Assembly (NCBI RefSeq): GCF_000815105.2
Contig: NZ_CP010310.2
Coordinates: forward strand, 3,472,001-3,536,000
Direction of reading: 5' to 3'
DNA from: Pandoraea pulmonicola
Lineage (GTDB): Bacteria; Pseudomonadota; Gammaproteobacteria; Burkholderiales; Burkholderiaceae
Length of the DNA stretch: 64,000 bases
In this document: piece by piece, positions 14,602 through 23,175 of the stretch
Layout of the letters: each line of letters begins with the position of its first letter
How positions within the stretch are numbered: position 1 is the first letter of the stretch
The notes under the pieces: model-generated
Told to the model about the DNA's origin: nothing
Databases searched by the model: none
Seen by the model: only the letters and a program-made list of their open reading frames with translations
Translations under genes and position numbers: made by a program

Positions 14602-15717
14602 ATGGACATTCATATCAGTGGAAGCTGGTTCTCTCGCATAATCAGCAAAGGTGATATTCATGCAAGCGTAGCCGCCCAGCGCGAGAAAGATGTGGTCAGT
14701 CTATGGGGAAAAATCGCCGACTGGTTTCTTGGCACAAAGAGGGAGGCTGCCAAGGTCGCTCTTTTCCGCCTCGCTCACGCGGACACGCTGGCAGAACAAC
14801 TGGCCTCGTTTTCTGAACTTAAGCAGTATGTCGCGCCTGCACGCCAAGACTCGCTGACTTGGCAGATCTCCGACAATGATCCTCCCGTTTTCCGAATAGG
14901 GGATTTTGATATCCCGTGCCACGCTGCTACGGAAAACACCATGGCGAACCTCCCCCCCTTCGATCTCGATGACAGAGCCCGCCTGCTTTGTTCGATGCGC
15001 TACGATGGCCAGAATGTTGTCTCCGAGTTTCATCATTTCGCAGCGCAATCCTCAACGCTCACGGAAAGGACCCCTAAGGCGGTGCGCGCGGCCCAGGAAA
15101 GGTTTCTGAGCCTAACCCCCAACCTGCTCCGCGCCGTAAAGCTCATTGGCCTGGATCAAAATGATGTCCAAGGCGATTTCGCTCGTGACATGAGTCTGAC
15201 AGTTGGACGCATGGTCTCTCAATTGACGGGAGACGAGAACATCAGTGTACGGGCGGCTCGGAATGCGGAGGACCTGTCGATCTTTGCTACTAACAGCAAG
15301 CATGTGCTGGACCCATCGATGTCCCGTAGTAAAGCCGCCGTTGATCAGGCGCTGCTCGAAAGCACACTGGCGTCCGTTCGGTTCGTGCGTGAATGCAACT
15401 TTTACACCAAAGACATGCTTCAAACGCTCACCGATCGGCTCAAAGCCGGCCAGCTGCGCGAGGCAAGCTCCGTCTACGCGGGGTTTGCCGAACGATATCC
15501 GGGCGATGCGCGCCGCGCCGCGAACATAGTGCCTACCAAGGTACTTCACCACTACTGGATGAGCCGCGACGACTACGACCATCCCGGCCAGCGCGTGATG
15601 ACGTGGCTGATGCATAACCCCAAGTGGGAGGATGATGGGGTGAAGGCACTTCTCGGCGGCACGCTCGATACCTGGGCGGAGCAAGCGCTGACTGAAATTC
15701 GCAGAACCGCAGTGTGA
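14602..15717 (+). CDS. candidate type III effector with STE-like (WEKI-xx-FF-type) N-terminus
   Basis: A 371-residue soluble protein with no signal peptide or membrane segment. Its first 90 residues resemble the shared translocation domain of Salmonella SPI-2 effectors (SifA, SspH2, SseI, SseJ group). It opens MDIHISGSWF (compare MPFHIGSG and MPITIGNGFL). Residues 35-42 are WGKIADWF, in place of WEK(I/M)xxFF, followed by a helical stretch and FSELKQYV, which parallels the conserved (F)ELx-L segment. These comparisons are from memory. Residues about 110-371 form a helix-rich domain I do not recognise; no catalytic motif (Cys protease, LRR/NEL, GDSL) is evident. It is the last gene before attR, the classic place for effector cargo. 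GC and codon use are below the flanks. Whether this organism has a type III system cannot be seen here. Confidence 0.55.
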   Translation: MDIHISGSWFSRIISKGDIHASVAAQREKDVVSLWGKIADWFLGTKREAAKVALFRLAHADTLAEQLASFSELKQYVAPARQDSLTWQISDNDPPVFRIGDFDIPCHAATENTMANLPPFDLDDRARLLCSMRYDGQNVVSEFHHFAAQSSTLTERTPKAVRAAQERFLSLTPNLLRAVKLIGLDQNDVQGDFARDMSLTVGRMVSQLTGDENISVRAARNAEDLSIFATNSKHVLDPSMSRSKAAVDQALLESTLASVRFVRECNFYTKDMLQTLTDRLKAGQLREASSVYAGFAERYPGDARRAANIVPTKVLHHYWMSRDDYDHPGQRVMTWLMHNPKWEDDGVKALLGGTLDTWAEQALTEIRRTAV

Positions 15718-15780
15718 TTGCCAGCGTTTAGCGTTTGAACCCGCCGCGGCCTTCCTCGGGCGTGGCGGCATGCGCCAGCA

Positions 15781-15842
15781 TGCATGGGGTGCAGGTAGTC
15801 GGAGGTTCAAATCCTCTCGCCCGACCAATTCGAAACCCGCAC
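15781..15842 (+). repeat. attR: partial tRNA-Pro 3' end
   Basis: This repeats 3401-3463 from the anticodon loop through the CCA and beyond, with one substitution and one base lost in the acceptor strand (CTCGCCCGACC). It has no 5' half, so it is not a functional tRNA. Confidence 0.88.
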
Positions 15843-15867
15843 GGTTCAAAGCCGTGCGGGTTTTTCG
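15831..15867 (+). terminator. terminator after attR (original tRNA-Pro terminator)
   Basis: The stem AACCCGCACGG/CCGTGCGGGTT has loop TTCAAAG and a following T-run. It differs from the hairpin at 3455-3487 in loop and closing pairs, as expected if one came with the element. Confidence 0.8.
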
Positions 15868-16300
15868 TTGGTGCGTTTTTTAAGCAAAACAAGTGGGATA
15901 TTCGAAACGGGGAACTTTTTAGTATTTTCATCGGTAGCGCGTAGGACTACTACGCAAATTTCAGCGCCGACGCCACCGTCATCGCTGCGGCAACATGAGC
16001 CACCTCATGCATGCCCCGGTGCAGGCACAAAAAATGCCGCTCCGTTGCGAAGCGGCATGAGGCCATTGCGCCAAGGGAGGTAACGCAGTGGACCAATGTC
16101 GCGCCACCCGGGGAAGGTGGTGAGATTCGCGACGATCCAACTGTACTACGTTTGACGGCATCACCCCATTTGCGCGCTCGCAAAAGAACGATTTATGCAA
16201 GTGCGGATGGCGCAGCCTCGGTGACAATGAAAATACACGCGGTGCCCCGCCACCAACACCGAGCACGCTACGAACGAAAGCGCTTGCGCGAGGAGAATCC
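15868..16300. other. 430-bp stretch without a supportable gene
   Basis: Only short, Arg-rich frames are open. The one structure I see is the minus-strand terminator-like hairpin at 16028-16058. GAGGAG lies just before 16301 and marks the next gene. Confidence 0.5.
16028..16058 (-). terminator. orphan terminator-like hairpin
   Basis: On the minus strand an 8-bp stem ATGCCGCT/AGCGGCAT is followed by six Ts (16033-16028). No convincing minus-strand gene ends here, so it may close an untranslated transcript or be a relic. Confidence 0.45.
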
Positions 16301-17530
16301 ATGTGTCCCATTTCCGGCGCTCGAGCCCCGTGCTCCCAACCTCCGGTAATGACCGCAGCGTCCGCACAGTCAATTACGTCAACTTCAACGTCCACGCCGC
16401 CAAACTCACTTGGCACCCACGTGCGCGAGGTGCGTCAGGCCGACGGGTGGCCCCTTCCGCCGCCAACCTTGAGCCAATTCCTGCCGCCTCTCAGAATCAC
16501 GACAGTCTCTGGACTGGCCTCAGGGTTCCTGAACCATAGGGCCGCTTGTCACGAACCGCATACCCGCGTCGACGTGTTGGCCGGCAGGCCATCAGGTTCC
16601 GTCCGACAAACACACCCCCTCGAAGCACGCTCGGGGAAAACGCGGGCAACGGCCCAACGCGCTGACAGTTGGCGCCGCCCTGAATTGACGCCCTGTCCAA
16701 TAAAAATCCGCGCCAAAGTGATCACCGACGAAACGCTGCTGGCCATTCAGGCAGCCGTCGAAGCAGCGCAGACTGCCGGCCAAGGACTTAACAAGGCAGC
16801 GCTTGCCGCAGCGCTCGGCGTGGCCCGCGAGACGTTGATAAAGTATGTCACCAACGATGAGCTTACCGTGGCCGCACGGAACCGATTGGCCGTGATAAAC
16901 GGGGAATGTACCAGTAGCAAGGGGAAGATGAGCGACGACGCCCTTCTCGCGCTGGCCGCCGAGGTGAAAAACTGCCCGTTTAATGCGGCTGAATTTGCAC
17001 GACGACACAACATTCCTCGGTCGACAGTACGCAATTATGTACGCTTGATCGACCGAGGCACCCGTAGGTCCGAACTGACGTCGTGGGCGCAGTCGAGGAT
17101 GAAAGGGCTAAAGATGAGAACGCTGAGGCCCAACGCAAGACTGGAGAGTGACTACTGGCGAGCGCTGAAGTCGGCGGTGGGCAGTGGTCGCCCGCCCGAT
17201 GCGGCCACGTTTGCCGACAACTATGCAATGCTCCCCGACCAGGTGCGGAGCGATATAAAAATACTGAGACTCCTGCAAGACCATGCGGCCCTCCAATCTA
17301 CAGAGCCTGAGCGCATGGAGTCGACAGCCCCCGCACACCTTGGGTCTACGCTGAGATGCGTGGAGCCGCGAGACCTGCGGGCACTGCGCGACGAGCGGGC
17401 CTGCGGCGGCCCGTTTGAACGAATGGCGTGGGCGCAAAGGCTCGGCCTGAGTATCTATTCAGTATGCAAATATGTCACGCGGGAAGGCGAACTGACCGTG
17501 AAGGGACTGAACCTGCTTCATGCCGGATGA
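16301..17530 (+). CDS. protein with four tandem HTH-like repeats and a Ser/Thr/Pro-rich leader
   Basis: A 409-residue protein. The ATG at 16301 is supported by GAGGAG seven bases upstream. Residues 1-130 are disordered-looking and rich in Ser, Thr, Pro and Arg. Residues 140-409 hold four diverged units of about 55-65 residues, each with a helix-turn-helix-like core: LNKAALAAALGVARETLIKYV (residues 163-183 region), FNAAEFARRHNIPRSTVRNY (227-246), PDAATFADNYAMLPDQVRSD (299-318) and FERMAWAQRLGLSIYSVCKY (372-391). Unit spacing is fairly regular, and two units end in a similar DELTV/GELTV segment. The fold suggests nucleic-acid binding. A leader of this composition would also fit a secreted protein, but that is speculation. 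It lies just outside attR and I know no named family for it. Confidence 0.6.
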   Translation: MCPISGARAPCSQPPVMTAASAQSITSTSTSTPPNSLGTHVREVRQADGWPLPPPTLSQFLPPLRITTVSGLASGFLNHRAACHEPHTRVDVLAGRPSGSVRQTHPLEARSGKTRATAQRADSWRRPELTPCPIKIRAKVITDETLLAIQAAVEAAQTAGQGLNKAALAAALGVARETLIKYVTNDELTVAARNRLAVINGECTSSKGKMSDDALLALAAEVKNCPFNAAEFARRHNIPRSTVRNYVRLIDRGTRRSELTSWAQSRMKGLKMRTLRPNARLESDYWRALKSAVGSGRPPDAATFADNYAMLPDQVRSDIKILRLLQDHAALQSTEPERMESTAPAHLGSTLRCVEPRDLRALRDERACGGPFERMAWAQRLGLSIYSVCKYVTREGELTVKGLNLLHAG

Positions 17531-17580
17531 GGCACAACCACCGGCAGTGCGGCGACCGCCGGATCGCCGGCTAATGATGG

Positions 17581-18048
17581 CTAGCGAATCGGTAGACGCA
17601 AAATCGGGATGATCCGTCCTGGGATTACTGAAGATTCCTTCTGGTCGATCCTTTCCGCTCCCAGCCCTAGATAGAACCCCACGGCGTTCGGGTCAGCCTC
17701 GATCACAAAGCTCTCGATCCCTCTTTCTGCAGCTTCCTTGCGCACCTCGGCCCATAGTGCGCGAGCGACCCCCTGCCCCATATACCTTGGATCGATAAAC
17801 AACCATCCCGGGGTAGGCAGTTCGGAATCCAACGCCATCCGGACCCAAAACCCAATGATTTCTTCTCCGACCTCGGCAACATAGCCAATGGCTCGTCGAA
17901 TCGTCTCGGACGTTACAACCAGGTCGGCCTGCCACAAATCGAGCCATTTCTTGGGATACCCCCAATGGGCCTTGGATGCTCGCGCCAACCTCGTGAGCCG
18001 AGCCGCGTCTGAAGGGGGTGCACGGCGGATTGTGTACTGAGTTTGCAT
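17581..18048 (-). CDS. GNAT family N-acetyltransferase
   Basis: A 155-residue GNAT protein. It has the N-terminal YTIRRAPPSDAARLTRLAR, a beta-strand with GFWVRM, the acetyl-CoA-binding segment DPRYMGQGVARALWAEVRKEA (Q/RxxGxG/A type) and the C-terminal NAVGFYLGLGAERI. It should move an acetyl group from acetyl-CoA to an amine; the substrate is unknown. The start at 18048 is chosen because GGGGA lies about ten bases ahead and the family N-terminus begins there. It is single and convergent with the repeat protein, 50 bp away. Confidence 0.88.
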   Translation of the reverse strand: MQTQYTIRRAPPSDAARLTRLARASKAHWGYPKKWLDLWQADLVVTSETIRRAIGYVAEVGEEIIGFWVRMALDSELPTPGWLFIDPRYMGQGVARALWAEVRKEAAERGIESFVIEADPNAVGFYLGLGAERIDQKESSVIPGRIIPILRLPIR

Positions 18049-18251
18049 AGGTGATCCCCGTATGACGACACCTATTCCACGCCGCCCTCGTCGCACAAAT
18101 CATAGGAAGCAGTCCCACATCGGCGCGGCAACGCCAAATCGCCTCGCCTCGCCCAGAATAGAAAGCGCCCGCAATTCTCGACTGTGCGGGTCTTTTCTTT
18201 CATTGCCCCTGAGCCCACGGTCTCGCCTTGCTGCATTGCGTGGCGATGCGG

Positions 18252-18602
18252 CTACCGGTGCAGAAGCGTTTCCAACTGCGTCGGCGTTCCCCCCGAAACG
18301 GGCATGGAACAAACCGAATATTGTGGGCGGGAACAGCGATCGTCCCGGCACGCTTCCGCATAAGCCACTCGCTTCGCGGACTTCGGACCTTCGACGACGA
18401 AAAGGCTCTTGTCGGTCCACTGTCCTGAATGCGTAGTGTCGACGCCCCATAGCGTGCAAAGCCCGCCACTATCGACGTCGCCGCAAGCCCAGGTTGCCAC
18501 GATGGCAGTCTGGCCACCGCATATTGCCGTGTCGTCGTCAGGCCCGGCCTGAGCCGCTCCGGAAATGCACGCAATAGCAAAACAAGTCAATAGCCGGCGC
18601 AT
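18252..18602 (-). CDS. secreted Cys-rich protein, copy outside the island
   Basis: A 116-residue protein with a signal peptide (MRRLLTCFAIACISGAAQA, cleavage probably after AQA). The mature domain is homologous to the island protein at 5962-6351: AICGG, ATWACGDVDSGGLCTLWGVD, SLFVVEGPKSAKRV, ACRDDRCSRPQYSVCSMPV. Six cysteines align. The ATG at 18602 is chosen over the GTG at 18611 because AGAGG is eight bases ahead of the ATG. It is divergent from the SOS-box gene at 18906. Function is unknown; the small disulfide-rich exported form would suit an inhibitor or envelope-stress factor, but nothing in the sequence proves that. Confidence 0.75.
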   Translation of the reverse strand: MRRLLTCFAIACISGAAQAGPDDDTAICGGQTAIVATWACGDVDSGGLCTLWGVDTTHSGQWTDKSLFVVEGPKSAKRVAYAEACRDDRCSRPQYSVCSMPVSGGTPTQLETLLHR

Positions 18603-18840
18603 CGCTGCCACCTCTGAACTTTATTTTTAGCATCCCGATAGGTTTATTATTTTTTCGTCGACTATACATAACAACACCAAGCGATCGCAACCTAGCAACA
18701 TGCACTATCGGCGCGGTCGCCTTCGTGGGGTCCATTTCTCGTTTTAATTGCTTAGTTACGCTAAACGCCATCCAGCCCACCCGCATCGCACGCGATGGCG
18801 CGATTTCACCGAGGAGCGACATTTCCCCCCAAAAAAATAA

Positions 18841-18856
18841 CTGTGTTTTTATACAG
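18841..18856 (+). promoter_or_regulatory. LexA (SOS) box
   Basis: CTGTGTTTTTATACAG (CTGT-N8-ACAG) is identical across all 16 bases to the box at 5113-5128. It lies 50 bases before the ATG at 18906. Confidence 0.8.
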
Positions 18857-18905
18857 TATTCATGTTACATTCCCGACCATCAACCTCAACGGGAGTGACA
18901 CCACC

Positions 18906-19151
18906 ATGAGCGACGTAAAATCCATCAAGTTCATCGTCGTGCCCTATCGCAAGAACAAGGACGGCCTTCTGCAACCCGGGGAACTGCGTCAGGCGAGCAC
19001 GGAGTTCGGTGCGGTGCGTATCGCACAATCGATGGCATCCGGATTCGCCGGCATCGCCGCTTACGAAGTGCTCGTCGACGAAGAGTCGGGAACAATGGAC
19101 GCACCGCGCATCCTCTTTCAGGAAGGCGCCATCCCGGCAATGGCCGAGTAG
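18906..19151 (+). CDS. SOS-box-controlled small protein, family copy 3
   Basis: An 81-residue soluble protein homologous to the island product at 5162-5419. Shared segments include FIVVPYRKNKDG, ELRQASTEFGAVRIAQSM, AYEVLVDEESG and DAPRILF. The ribosome site GGGAG is about ten bases before the ATG. The LexA box upstream predicts DNA-damage induction. This copy is intact and lies beyond attR, so the family is not confined to the prophage. Unlike the island copies it has no partner gene downstream; instead the divergent neighbour is the secreted Cys-rich protein, whose paralogue is also in the island. Function is unknown. Confidence 0.78.
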   Translation: MSDVKSIKFIVVPYRKNKDGLLQPGELRQASTEFGAVRIAQSMASGFAGIAAYEVLVDEESGTMDAPRILFQEGAIPAMAE

Positions 19152-19292
19152 TCTGCGCTGCACGCGGCTGCGCCGCTCCAGCACCGCCGGCGGCGGTCAC
19201 ATCGCACACATAGCACACACCGCCACCCGCCGTCGGGCGGTCGCGGCCATGCCCAATGCCTTGGCGCCTGAGCACTCAGGCGACTCAGTGCC

Positions 19293-19667
19293 TCACTCCG
19301 GCCGCGACGGCCGCGCAATGCTGTCGAACGACCGGGTCTGGCGCGGATGCTGGAGATTGCGTGTGTCCAGCGCGCGAGCCGTGGCGGACCGCTCCTGTTC
19401 GTTCGAACCGGTGGTCCCGCTCGCGGCGTCCGACGCCGCCCATGCGCTCGCTGCGCGATTGATGCTCGCGCTCGCGCTTTGCGCATCCGTCACACCGGGC
19501 GCCGCGCCACCCACCGCCGACACCATCGGGCTCACCGCCGGCGATTGATTCGTCTGCCGGATGCTGCCCAGGTCTCCCGCGCCCAGGTACGACTGCGCAT
19601 GGACATGACCGACCGCCAAGGCCCCGGCAAGACACAGGCAGGCTGCGGCGAATTGTCTGAAGTTCAT
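19293..19667 (-). CDS. small exported protein of unknown function
   Basis: A 124-residue protein with a clear signal peptide (MNFRQFAAACLCLAGALAVG then HVHAQ; cleavage after VHA). The mature part is Ala/Ser-rich, low-complexity and likely disordered (ASASINRAASAWAASDAASG), without Cys. GAGGG lies before the ATG at 19667. It is divergent from the LuxR-type regulator, with about 200 bp between the two starts, which may regulate it. No family recognised. Confidence 0.6.
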   Translation of the reverse strand: MNFRQFAAACLCLAGALAVGHVHAQSYLGAGDLGSIRQTNQSPAVSPMVSAVGGAAPGVTDAQSASASINRAASAWAASDAASGTTGSNEQERSATARALDTRNLQHPRQTRSFDSIARPSRPE

Positions 19668-19873
19668 GGTTACCCTCGTCTGCATATGGAATCGTGCGCC
19701 GAACCGTAAGCCCACAGATGCCGTCCGACATGCCGGCATTGTCTCAGCGCGAACGTGCATTGTCGCCTGCACAAATCACAGTTGACGCCCCCCTCCCAAA
19801 ATCGACAGTCCGTTCTGCTACACTCCGCAGAAAATACGGGCGACAACCCGCGGGATCAGTACGGGGGAATCCC

Positions 19874-20962
19874 ATGTCGGACGACATCAGCTTTCGACGG
19901 GCATCGGACGCGGTTCAGGCCGTGGGCGCCGGGCAGGCCGACTGGCTTGACGTGGTGCACACCGCACGCGAATTTCTCGGCGGCGACGCCGCCACCATGC
20001 TCTGCCACGACAAGCAGAACCGCACCGTGCGATTCGTCGAACAATCCGGTCACGAAGCCAGGCTGATCGAAGACTACGCACAGACCTACTACCAGTACGA
20101 CGACTCGACACGCCGCTTCTGGCACGCCCCCGCCGGCAGTTGGTACGACTCCTCCATCGCGCTCAAGCACGAATCGCCGAACGATCGCGTGTTCTGGAAC
20201 GAGTTCATGCGTCCGTACCAACTCGAACAGCTGGTCGGCGTGGTGATCTGCAACGACGATGACGTCCTGACCTCGCTGAGCGTGCAACGCATGCATATCG
20301 TAGAGCCGTCGTTCGCCCACGCCGCGCGCCTCGCCGAGTACGAACGCCAGCTCAACGCCGCATTCGCAGCCCGGCGCGCCGCCACACGCACAAGTATCGC
20401 GGCACTCGGCGAGATGCTCGATCCTGCCCGCGAGGCGTTCCTCGTCGTCTCGCCGGACGGCTGGATTCTCGAGTCCACGGCAGCACTGGACACGCTGCTC
20501 GGCGCCAGCGACAGCCAACTCGTGCGCCACCAGCGCCGGCTCACGCATCGGCAACCCAACTGGCAATCCCGCCTGCAATACGCCTTCGCACAAACAGGCT
20601 CGACCCGCGCCGCCGTGTCGCTCGTCGTACCGGATTCGTGGGGAAATGCCTTTCGGCTGACGATCCGCCCACTGGGCAACCACATGAACTGGGGCTTGCG
20701 TTCGGCGCTGGGCGTACGCATCGATCGGCGCAGCGTCTTCAACGTGCCAAGCGAGACGGCGCTGCGCCAGCACTTCGACCTCACACAGGCCGAAGCCCGC
20801 CTCTTTCACCATCTGGTCGCGGGGCTGACCATCGGCGAATGCAGCGAGGTGCTCAGTCTCGGCACGAGCACGCTGCGCACGCAACTCTCGGCCATCCTCC
20901 GCAAAACGGGATGCCACCGTCAGGGCGAACTGCTTCGGCTCGCCGCCATGCTCGCGCCATAG
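19874..20962 (+). CDS. LuxR-type HTH transcriptional regulator
   Basis: A 362-residue regulator. The C-terminal domain has the LuxR HTH pattern (DLTQAEARLFHHLVAGLTIG, ECSEVLSLGTSTLRTQLSAI, LRKTGCHRQGELLRL). The N-terminal about 290 residues look like a sensory region (probable PAS-like part around DPAREAFLVVSPDGWILEST) but lack autoinducer-domain hallmarks that I can recognise. The start at 19874 has GGGGGA four bases ahead; upstream codons of the same frame are atypical. It is monocistronic and divergent from the small exported protein. The signal sensed is unknown. Confidence 0.85.
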   Translation: MSDDISFRRASDAVQAVGAGQADWLDVVHTAREFLGGDAATMLCHDKQNRTVRFVEQSGHEARLIEDYAQTYYQYDDSTRRFWHAPAGSWYDSSIALKHESPNDRVFWNEFMRPYQLEQLVGVVICNDDDVLTSLSVQRMHIVEPSFAHAARLAEYERQLNAAFAARRAATRTSIAALGEMLDPAREAFLVVSPDGWILESTAALDTLLGASDSQLVRHQRRLTHRQPNWQSRLQYAFAQTGSTRAAVSLVVPDSWGNAFRLTIRPLGNHMNWGLRSALGVRIDRRSVFNVPSETALRQHFDLTQAEARLFHHLVAGLTIGECSEVLSLGTSTLRTQLSAILRKTGCHRQGELLRLAAMLAP

Positions 20963-21096
20963 TCCGGCCATGGCCTCGCGGTGGCTTCCAACCCGTCGGC
21001 GGCAGCACCGGGACATGAGGACATGGTGCACGCTTCGACCGAAGAACCGAACGACTCGATGAGATGCCCCCAATGAGGACACCGATTGGGAGGCAC

Positions 21097-21846
21097 CTAA
21101 TGACGATGCCGCGCGAAATCGTCGAGCAACGGCACAATGGCAAGCGTGATGAGCATGATCGCCAGCGGAATCGTCACGACGAAACCGACATGCTTGAAAC
21201 CCAGCGCACCGGCCAGCCCGCCCAGAAAGAACATGCCGAGCAACGCGCACAGCAAACGAAGCTTCTGCCGGTCGCCCATCACGGGCGGCACAGGATGAGC
21301 CAACCCGGACCGGTTCCAGTACCCCAGCTTACCGAGTTCGATGCCGATGTCGGTGACCAGTCCGGTCACATGTGTCGTTCGAATCTCGGCGCGCGAAATC
21401 TTGGTGATGATCGCGTTCTGCAGCCCCATCACGTAGCACAGCAACGCCACGGTCGCGGGCACGTAGAGCCATCGGTGCACTTCCAGATTGGCCCCTATGA
21501 CGCCGAACATCAGCAGCAGCAACGCCTCGAGCATCAGCGGCACCGCGTACTCGCTGTGCGTGTGGTGGCGGCGCCCCCAGTGAATCAGCACGGAGGACGT
21601 TGCCGCTCCGAGCAGGAACGCCAGCAACGCGCTGACGCCGGCAAGCACCAGCACCAGTTGCCCGAGCGCCAGGTTGTCCGAGAGCGACGCCACGATGCCC
21701 GACATATGCGACGTGTATTGACCGACCGCCAGAAAGCCGCCCGCATTGGCGGCCCCTGCCACGAAGGCCAGCGAGCAGCCGAGACGCCGGTTCGCCGCGT
21801 CCGTGCGCGCCGGCTGAGTAAATCCGCGTAGATAGTTGATCGGCAT
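21097..21846 (-). CDS. DUF1275 (YoaK) family membrane protein
   Basis: A 249-residue protein with six hydrophobic segments. It has the family's opening CSLAFVAGAANAGGFLAVGQ, then YTSHMSGIVASLSDN, and the central ALLCYVMGLQNAI followed by RTTHVTGLVTDIGIELG. These fit DUF1275/YoaK. Function is not established for the family. The start at 21846 is chosen over upstream Met codons in the same frame because the conserved region begins soon after. It stands alone between the LuxR gene and the ABC operon. Confidence 0.85.
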   Translation of the reverse strand: MPINYLRGFTQPARTDAANRRLGCSLAFVAGAANAGGFLAVGQYTSHMSGIVASLSDNLALGQLVLVLAGVSALLAFLLGAATSSVLIHWGRRHHTHSEYAVPLMLEALLLLMFGVIGANLEVHRWLYVPATVALLCYVMGLQNAIITKISRAEIRTTHVTGLVTDIGIELGKLGYWNRSGLAHPVPPVMGDRQKLRLLCALLGMFFLGGLAGALGFKHVGFVVTIPLAIMLITLAIVPLLDDFARHRH

Positions 21847-22049
21847 GGCGCCTGCGTCCCCGAGCCTCGCATATGGCGATATTCTAATGCGCATCGACGC
21901 CACGCCATGCCCGGCCCGTCAGGATGCGCCGATGACGCGCGCCACGTCGACCAAAACGCCGGGGTTGCCCTTGGATGGATGAATGAACTGCCCCCGGCGT
22001 TTTCCCGGGCGCCCGGATATCCCGGACGCGCGCGAGCGAAGCGCGACGC

Positions 22050-23096
22050 TTATTGCTCGATCTGACGGTTCCAGCGCTGATCCCACTGCGCGCGGCGCTG
22101 ATTGATGGCGTCCCAATCCACCGTCTTGATGTTCTTGACCAGTTCGTCGATCTTGCCCAGACGCTTTTGCATCGCCGGCGGCACAGTGGCGTGAGGGTTC
22201 GTCGGGATGTACGCACCGGCGGCGGCCGCGAGCGACTGGCCCTTGGCCGAGAGCAGGTATTGCGCGAGCTTCTGCGCCATCGCGTTGTCCGGACTGTTCT
22301 TCACCACGCACAGGTCGACGAGCAACTGCACCGCGCCTTCCTTCGGCGCGACGTATGCCACCGGAATGCCCTTGTCCTGCAAGTCGCTCACCGCCGTGGG
22401 CGTGAGCGGGAAGATGGCCGCCTCGCCGGTCTGGATCATTTCCGAGAGCTTGGCCGAGTTGGGGATGTACTCGACGACATTCGGGCCGACCGTCGTCGCC
22501 CACTTCGTGAAGCCCGGCTCGACGTTCGACTCGCTGCCGCCCCAGATGCGGTTCAGCGCGAGGAAACCGTGCAGACCGAACGTGCTGCTCGACGCGGACT
22601 GGAACACGACCTTGCCCTTGAACTTCGGATCGGCGAAGTCCGTCCACGACGTCGGCGCGGCCCAGCCCTTTTCCTTGAATATCTTCGTGTTGTAGCCGAT
22701 ACCGGTCATGCCGAGCTGCACGCCGGCGGCCATGTCGTCCTTCACCCGCGCGAACGGATACAGCTCCTTGAGCGCAGGCGAATCGTCGAGCTTCTGGCAT
22801 ACGCCCATGTTGATCGCGCGAGCCATCACGCCATCGTCGAGAAACACCACGTGCATCTGCGGGCTGTTGCGGTTGGCGAGCAACTTGGCCAGCACGTCCG
22901 AGGACGTGCCCGGCACCACCACGACCTTCACGTTGTTGGCCTTCTCGAACTCGGGGAAGACCTGGCTCGTGTAAGCCTTCTCCATGGGGCCGCCGTTCAT
23001 GCCGATGTAGAGCGTCTTCGACTGCGACCAGGCCGCGCTGCTTGCGCCCACTGCCAGCGCCGCGGCGCACATGACAACCTTTCGGGATAGCTTCAT
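22050..23096 (-). CDS. polyamine-type ABC transporter substrate-binding protein
   Basis: A 348-residue periplasmic binding protein with a signal peptide (MKLSRKVVMCAAALAVGASS, cleavage around AWSQ). The mature part follows the PotD/PotF class: LYIGMNGGPMEKAY, VFPEFEKANNVKVVVVPGTS, SWTDFADPKFKGKVV, NPHATVPPAMQKR. AAGGAG lies seven to eight bases before the ATG. It is the last gene of a seven-gene minus-strand operon (ATPase, two permeases, three oxidase subunits, binding protein). Binding specificity is unknown. The coupled oxidase suggests an amine, amino acid or opine that is oxidised after import. Confidence 0.9.
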   Translation of the reverse strand: MKLSRKVVMCAAALAVGASSAAWSQSKTLYIGMNGGPMEKAYTSQVFPEFEKANNVKVVVVPGTSSDVLAKLLANRNSPQMHVVFLDDGVMARAINMGVCQKLDDSPALKELYPFARVKDDMAAGVQLGMTGIGYNTKIFKEKGWAAPTSWTDFADPKFKGKVVFQSASSSTFGLHGFLALNRIWGGSESNVEPGFTKWATTVGPNVVEYIPNSAKLSEMIQTGEAAIFPLTPTAVSDLQDKGIPVAYVAPKEGAVQLLVDLCVVKNSPDNAMAQKLAQYLLSAKGQSLAAAAGAYIPTNPHATVPPAMQKRLGKIDELVKNIKTVDWDAINQRRAQWDQRWNRQIEQ

Positions 23097-23175
23097 CGTG
23101 GTTCTCCTTGCGTTTCCAGTGTGTGAGGAATGAGGTTTTGTGACGGACAGGGATCGTAGGGATGGCATCGGTAAA

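Noticed and set aside
3500..15780. An integrase or recombinase gene inside the island
   Set aside because: I looked in all frames for the tyrosine-recombinase R-H-R-Y pattern and serine-recombinase motifs and saw none; only short non-coding frames remain.
15781..15842. A second functional tRNA-Pro
   Set aside because: The 5' half (acceptor 5' strand and D-arm) is missing and one acceptor base is lost.
17581..18118. Alternative overlapping frames within the GNAT region
   Set aside because: They lack acetyltransferase motifs and ribosome sites; the 155-residue frame has a complete GNAT pattern.
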